The notes beneath the pieces are model-generated. The model was not told the origin of the DNA. It ran no database searches and saw only the letters and a list, made by a program, of their open reading frames with translations. A stretch of 32,854 nucleotides of DNA, taken from Bacteroidaceae bacterium (GTDB taxonomy: Bacteria > Bacteroidota > Bacteroidia > Bacteroidales > Bacteroidaceae). Location of the stretch: assembly GCA_017547585.1 (NCBI GenBank), contig JAFYPH010000018.1, forward strand, positions 1-32,854, given 5' to 3'. Below, piece after piece: positions 31,387-32,854 of this stretch (the first letter of the stretch is position 1; each line of letters opens with the position of its first letter). Position numbers and translations under genes: made by a program.

Positions 31387-32451
31387 TTATTTCTGCTTGG
31401 TGAGCTCTTTTATTCTCTCCTCTTCGTTGAGCTTGCACACGAGCAGGTTGCCATCCTGTTCCGAAACGACGCAGTCGCTGATTCCAATGATTACCACCTT
31501 CTTGCAATTCTCTGTGTGAACGATGCAGTTGCGTGTGTCGTGTATGGAAATGTCATTTCCTATAAGCACGTTGCCGTTGAGGTCCTGCGACAGGTGCGAG
31601 TGCAGCGATGTCCATGTGCCCAGGTCGCTCCATCCAAAGTCGGCGGGGAATACAAATACTTCGTCGGCGTGCTCCAAAATAGCGTAGTCGACGGAAATGT
31701 TGCGGCAGTAGGGGAATTTCTCGGCGAGCAGGGCAGGCTCTTCGTCGGTGCCGTAGTATGGTAGCATCGACTCGAAAATCTGCGCAATCTGCGGCTGGTA
31801 GATGCGGAAGGCGTTCACCACCGTCTGTACGTTCCAAATGAATATTCCCGAATTCCAATAGAAATTCTTCTTGCTGATGTAGGTTGTTGCAGTGTCAAGG
31901 TCGGGCTTCTCTTTAAAAGAGTCCACGCGGAAAATCTCCTTGTTCGACAGCGACGAGTTTCCAAGCGCAGCTTCAATGTATCCGAATCCCGTCTCGGGGC
32001 GCGTGGGCTTTATTCCTATCGTGAGAATAGCATCCGAGTCCGAGACGAATTTAAGTGAAGATTTTATCACTCGCTGGAATTCGATGACGTCTGTAATAAG
32101 ATGGTCGCTGGGGGTAACGACCATATTGGCTCTGGGGTCTATTTTTTTTATTCTCCACGCAGCATAGGCGATGCAGGCGGCAGTGTTTCGTCGGCAGGGC
32201 TCTTTAAGGATGTTGCTCTCGGGAATTTGCGGCAACTGTTCGCTGACGAGCGGTGCATACTCCTCTGAGGTTACTATCCACGTATTTTCCAATGGGCAGA
32301 TGCCTTTGAAGTGCTCCACCGTCAGTTGCAGCAGCGATTTTCCGCAGCCAAGAACATCTATGAACTGCTTGGGCTTTTCGCGTGTGCTGACAGGCCAGAA
32401 GCGGTTGCCCACTCCTCCTGCCATAATTATCAGATGGTTGGAATTATTCAT
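31387..32451 (-). CDS. manC: Mannose-1-phosphate guanylyltransferase
   Basis: The enzyme makes GDP-mannose from mannose-1-phosphate and GTP for surface polysaccharides and glycoproteins. From the ATG at 32451 the product has 354 residues: nucleotide-binding AGGVGNRFWP (11-20) with REKPKQF, TPSDHLI, ETGFGYIE, FKEKPD and a C-terminal beta-helix-like tail. It lacks the phosphomannose isomerase domain of the long bifunctional form. A frame open 32 codons upstream begins inside the promoter and is rejected. It is a single-gene transcript with a leader near 90 nt. Confidence 0.93.
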   Translation of the reverse strand: MNNSNHLIIMAGGVGNRFWPVSTREKPKQFIDVLGCGKSLLQLTVEHFKGICPLENTWIVTSEEYAPLVSEQLPQIPESNILKEPCRRNTAACIAYAAWRIKKIDPRANMVVTPSDHLITDVIEFQRVIKSSLKFVSDSDAILTIGIKPTRPETGFGYIEAALGNSSLSNKEIFRVDSFKEKPDLDTATTYISKKNFYWNSGIFIWNVQTVVNAFRIYQPQIAQIFESMLPYYGTDEEPALLAEKFPYCRNISVDYAILEHADEVFVFPADFGWSDLGTWTSLHSHLSQDLNGNVLIGNDISIHDTRNCIVHTENCKKVVIIGISDCVVSEQDGNLLVCKLNEEERIKELTKQK

Positions 32452-32544
32452 TTCTCTTCTCTTTTTATATATAATGTTCGATGCTTGGGCGCTCCGCTCG
32501 AAAGTAATGTTCTTTTTGGCGGGCATTTTCGCAGCATCAGCATG

Positions 32545-32577
32545 CAAAGATATAAAAAACGGCTACAGAATATCAAA
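32545..32577 (-). promoter_or_regulatory. Promoter of manC
   Basis: TTTG (32577-32574), 21-nt spacer, TATCTTTG (32552-32545) on the minus strand: both boxes are exact matches to consensus. Confidence 0.8.
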
Positions 32578-32661
32578 AATGTTCTGTTTTTTCTTTGTGA
32601 ATCTTGTTTGTGAGGTGTTAAAATTTTATTCGAGAAAAATTTTTTGAAATTTTTTTCGATT

Positions 32662-32696
32662 TTTCTTGCGTATATAAAAAAGATGCCGTACCTTTG
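32662..32696 (+). promoter_or_regulatory. Promoter of tRNA-Glu
   Basis: TTTCTTG (32662-32668), 20-nt spacer, TACCTTTG (32689-32696), about 17 bp before the tRNA. An AT-rich imperfect hairpin at about 32632-32660 precedes it and might act as an upstream element. Confidence 0.75.
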
Positions 32697-32713
32697 CAGA
32701 GCAAAAATGAAAC

Positions 32714-32788
32714 GGCGCTTTCGTCTAGCGGCTAGGACACATGCCTCTCACGCATGGAACACGGGTTCGATTCCCGTAGGCGCTACCA
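32714..32788 (+). tRNA. tRNA-Glu (anticodon CTC), CCA encoded
   Basis: The acceptor pairs GGCGCTT with AGGCGCT (with G-U pairs), the anticodon stem is CATGC/GCATG with loop CTCTCAC (anticodon CTC), and the T arm is ACGGG-TTCGATT-CCCGT. Discriminator A and an encoded CCA (32786-32788) complete it. It reads GAG. Encoding CCA here contrasts with the tRNA-Arg in this window, which lacks it. Confidence 0.96.
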
Positions 32789-32817
32789 AGAGACATCCAA
32801 ACGGATGTCTCTTTTTT
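32789..32817 (+). terminator. Terminator of tRNA-Glu
   Basis: AGAGACATCC pairs with GGATGTCTCT (10 bp, loop AAAC), followed by five T, immediately after the CCA. The last 37 bases of the window hold nothing that can be called. Confidence 0.9.
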
Positions 32818-32854
32818 ATTTATACCACACCTCTTTAGCAGACTCGGGACTACC

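Noticed and set aside
32452-32547. 32-codon N-terminal extension of manC
   Set aside because: Its start lies in the -7 box of an ideal promoter and the nucleotide-binding motif follows the later ATG directly.
32818-32854. Start of another gene at the right edge
   Set aside because: Only 37 bases follow the tRNA-Glu terminator and they show neither a start codon in context nor tRNA structure.

Overview
This window looks like chromosome of a gut-type Bacteroidales bacterium (phylum Bacteroidota). The evidence is the gene content (archaeal-type phosphatidylserine decarboxylase beside pssA and a DUF4834 protein, DUF4421 and DUF4468 envelope proteins, a Porin_10-type outer-membrane barrel, a nanL-nanE-nanT sialic acid cluster) and repeated promoter boxes of the Bacteroides form TTTG-N19-21-TAnnTTTG. 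Genus cannot be fixed from what is visible. Most of the window is ordinary core genome. The only clear mobile DNA is the right end of an IS3-family element at the left edge.

Layout. 1-139: end of an IS3/IS150-like insertion sequence. 176-2789: pyrH (minus), a small membrane protein (plus), and a minus-strand operon yraN - yjbR/mmcQ - birA. 2904-3584: a small possible ribbon-helix-helix protein followed by tadA. 3588-5300: minus-strand phospholipid operon psd - pssA - DUF4834. 5516-9907: dnaE - trxA - a small acidic protein, closed by a strong terminator. 10170-11885: asnA - ung (minus). 12092-15007: a two-gene redox operon made of a membrane polyferredoxin with two NapH-type cysteine motifs and a twin-arginine/lipobox aldo-keto reductase with two ferredoxin clusters. 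15181-15445: two 84-bp tandem repeats carrying promoter-like boxes, leading into tRNA-Arg(CCG). 15478-20615: minus-strand envelope cluster DUF4468 - 56-aa membrane protein (GTG start) - porin - Gfo/Idh/MocA oxidoreductase - DUF4421. 20748-25568: aminotransferase, amino-acid permease, M28 peptidase and fabG-like reductase (all minus). 25816-30694: plus-strand sialic acid catabolic operon, rhodanese lipoprotein - nanL - nanE - nanT - nanM-like. 30855-31250: secreted histidine-rich repeat protein. 31387-32451: manC-type mannose-1-phosphate guanylyltransferase (minus). 32714-32788: tRNA-Glu(CTC).

How the genes work together. The nan operon reads as a full route from free sialic acid: mutarotation (nanM-like), uptake through the inner membrane (nanT), cleavage to ManNAc and pyruvate (nanL) and epimerisation to GlcNAc (nanE). 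A rhodanese lipoprotein sits first in the operon without an obvious role. The polyferredoxin and aldo-keto reductase pair looks like a small dedicated electron-transfer module whose substrate is unknown. It is the best candidate here for undescribed biology, followed by the repeated element in front of tRNA-Arg and the histidine-rich secreted protein. No CRISPR array, prophage, toxin-antitoxin pair or defence system was seen.
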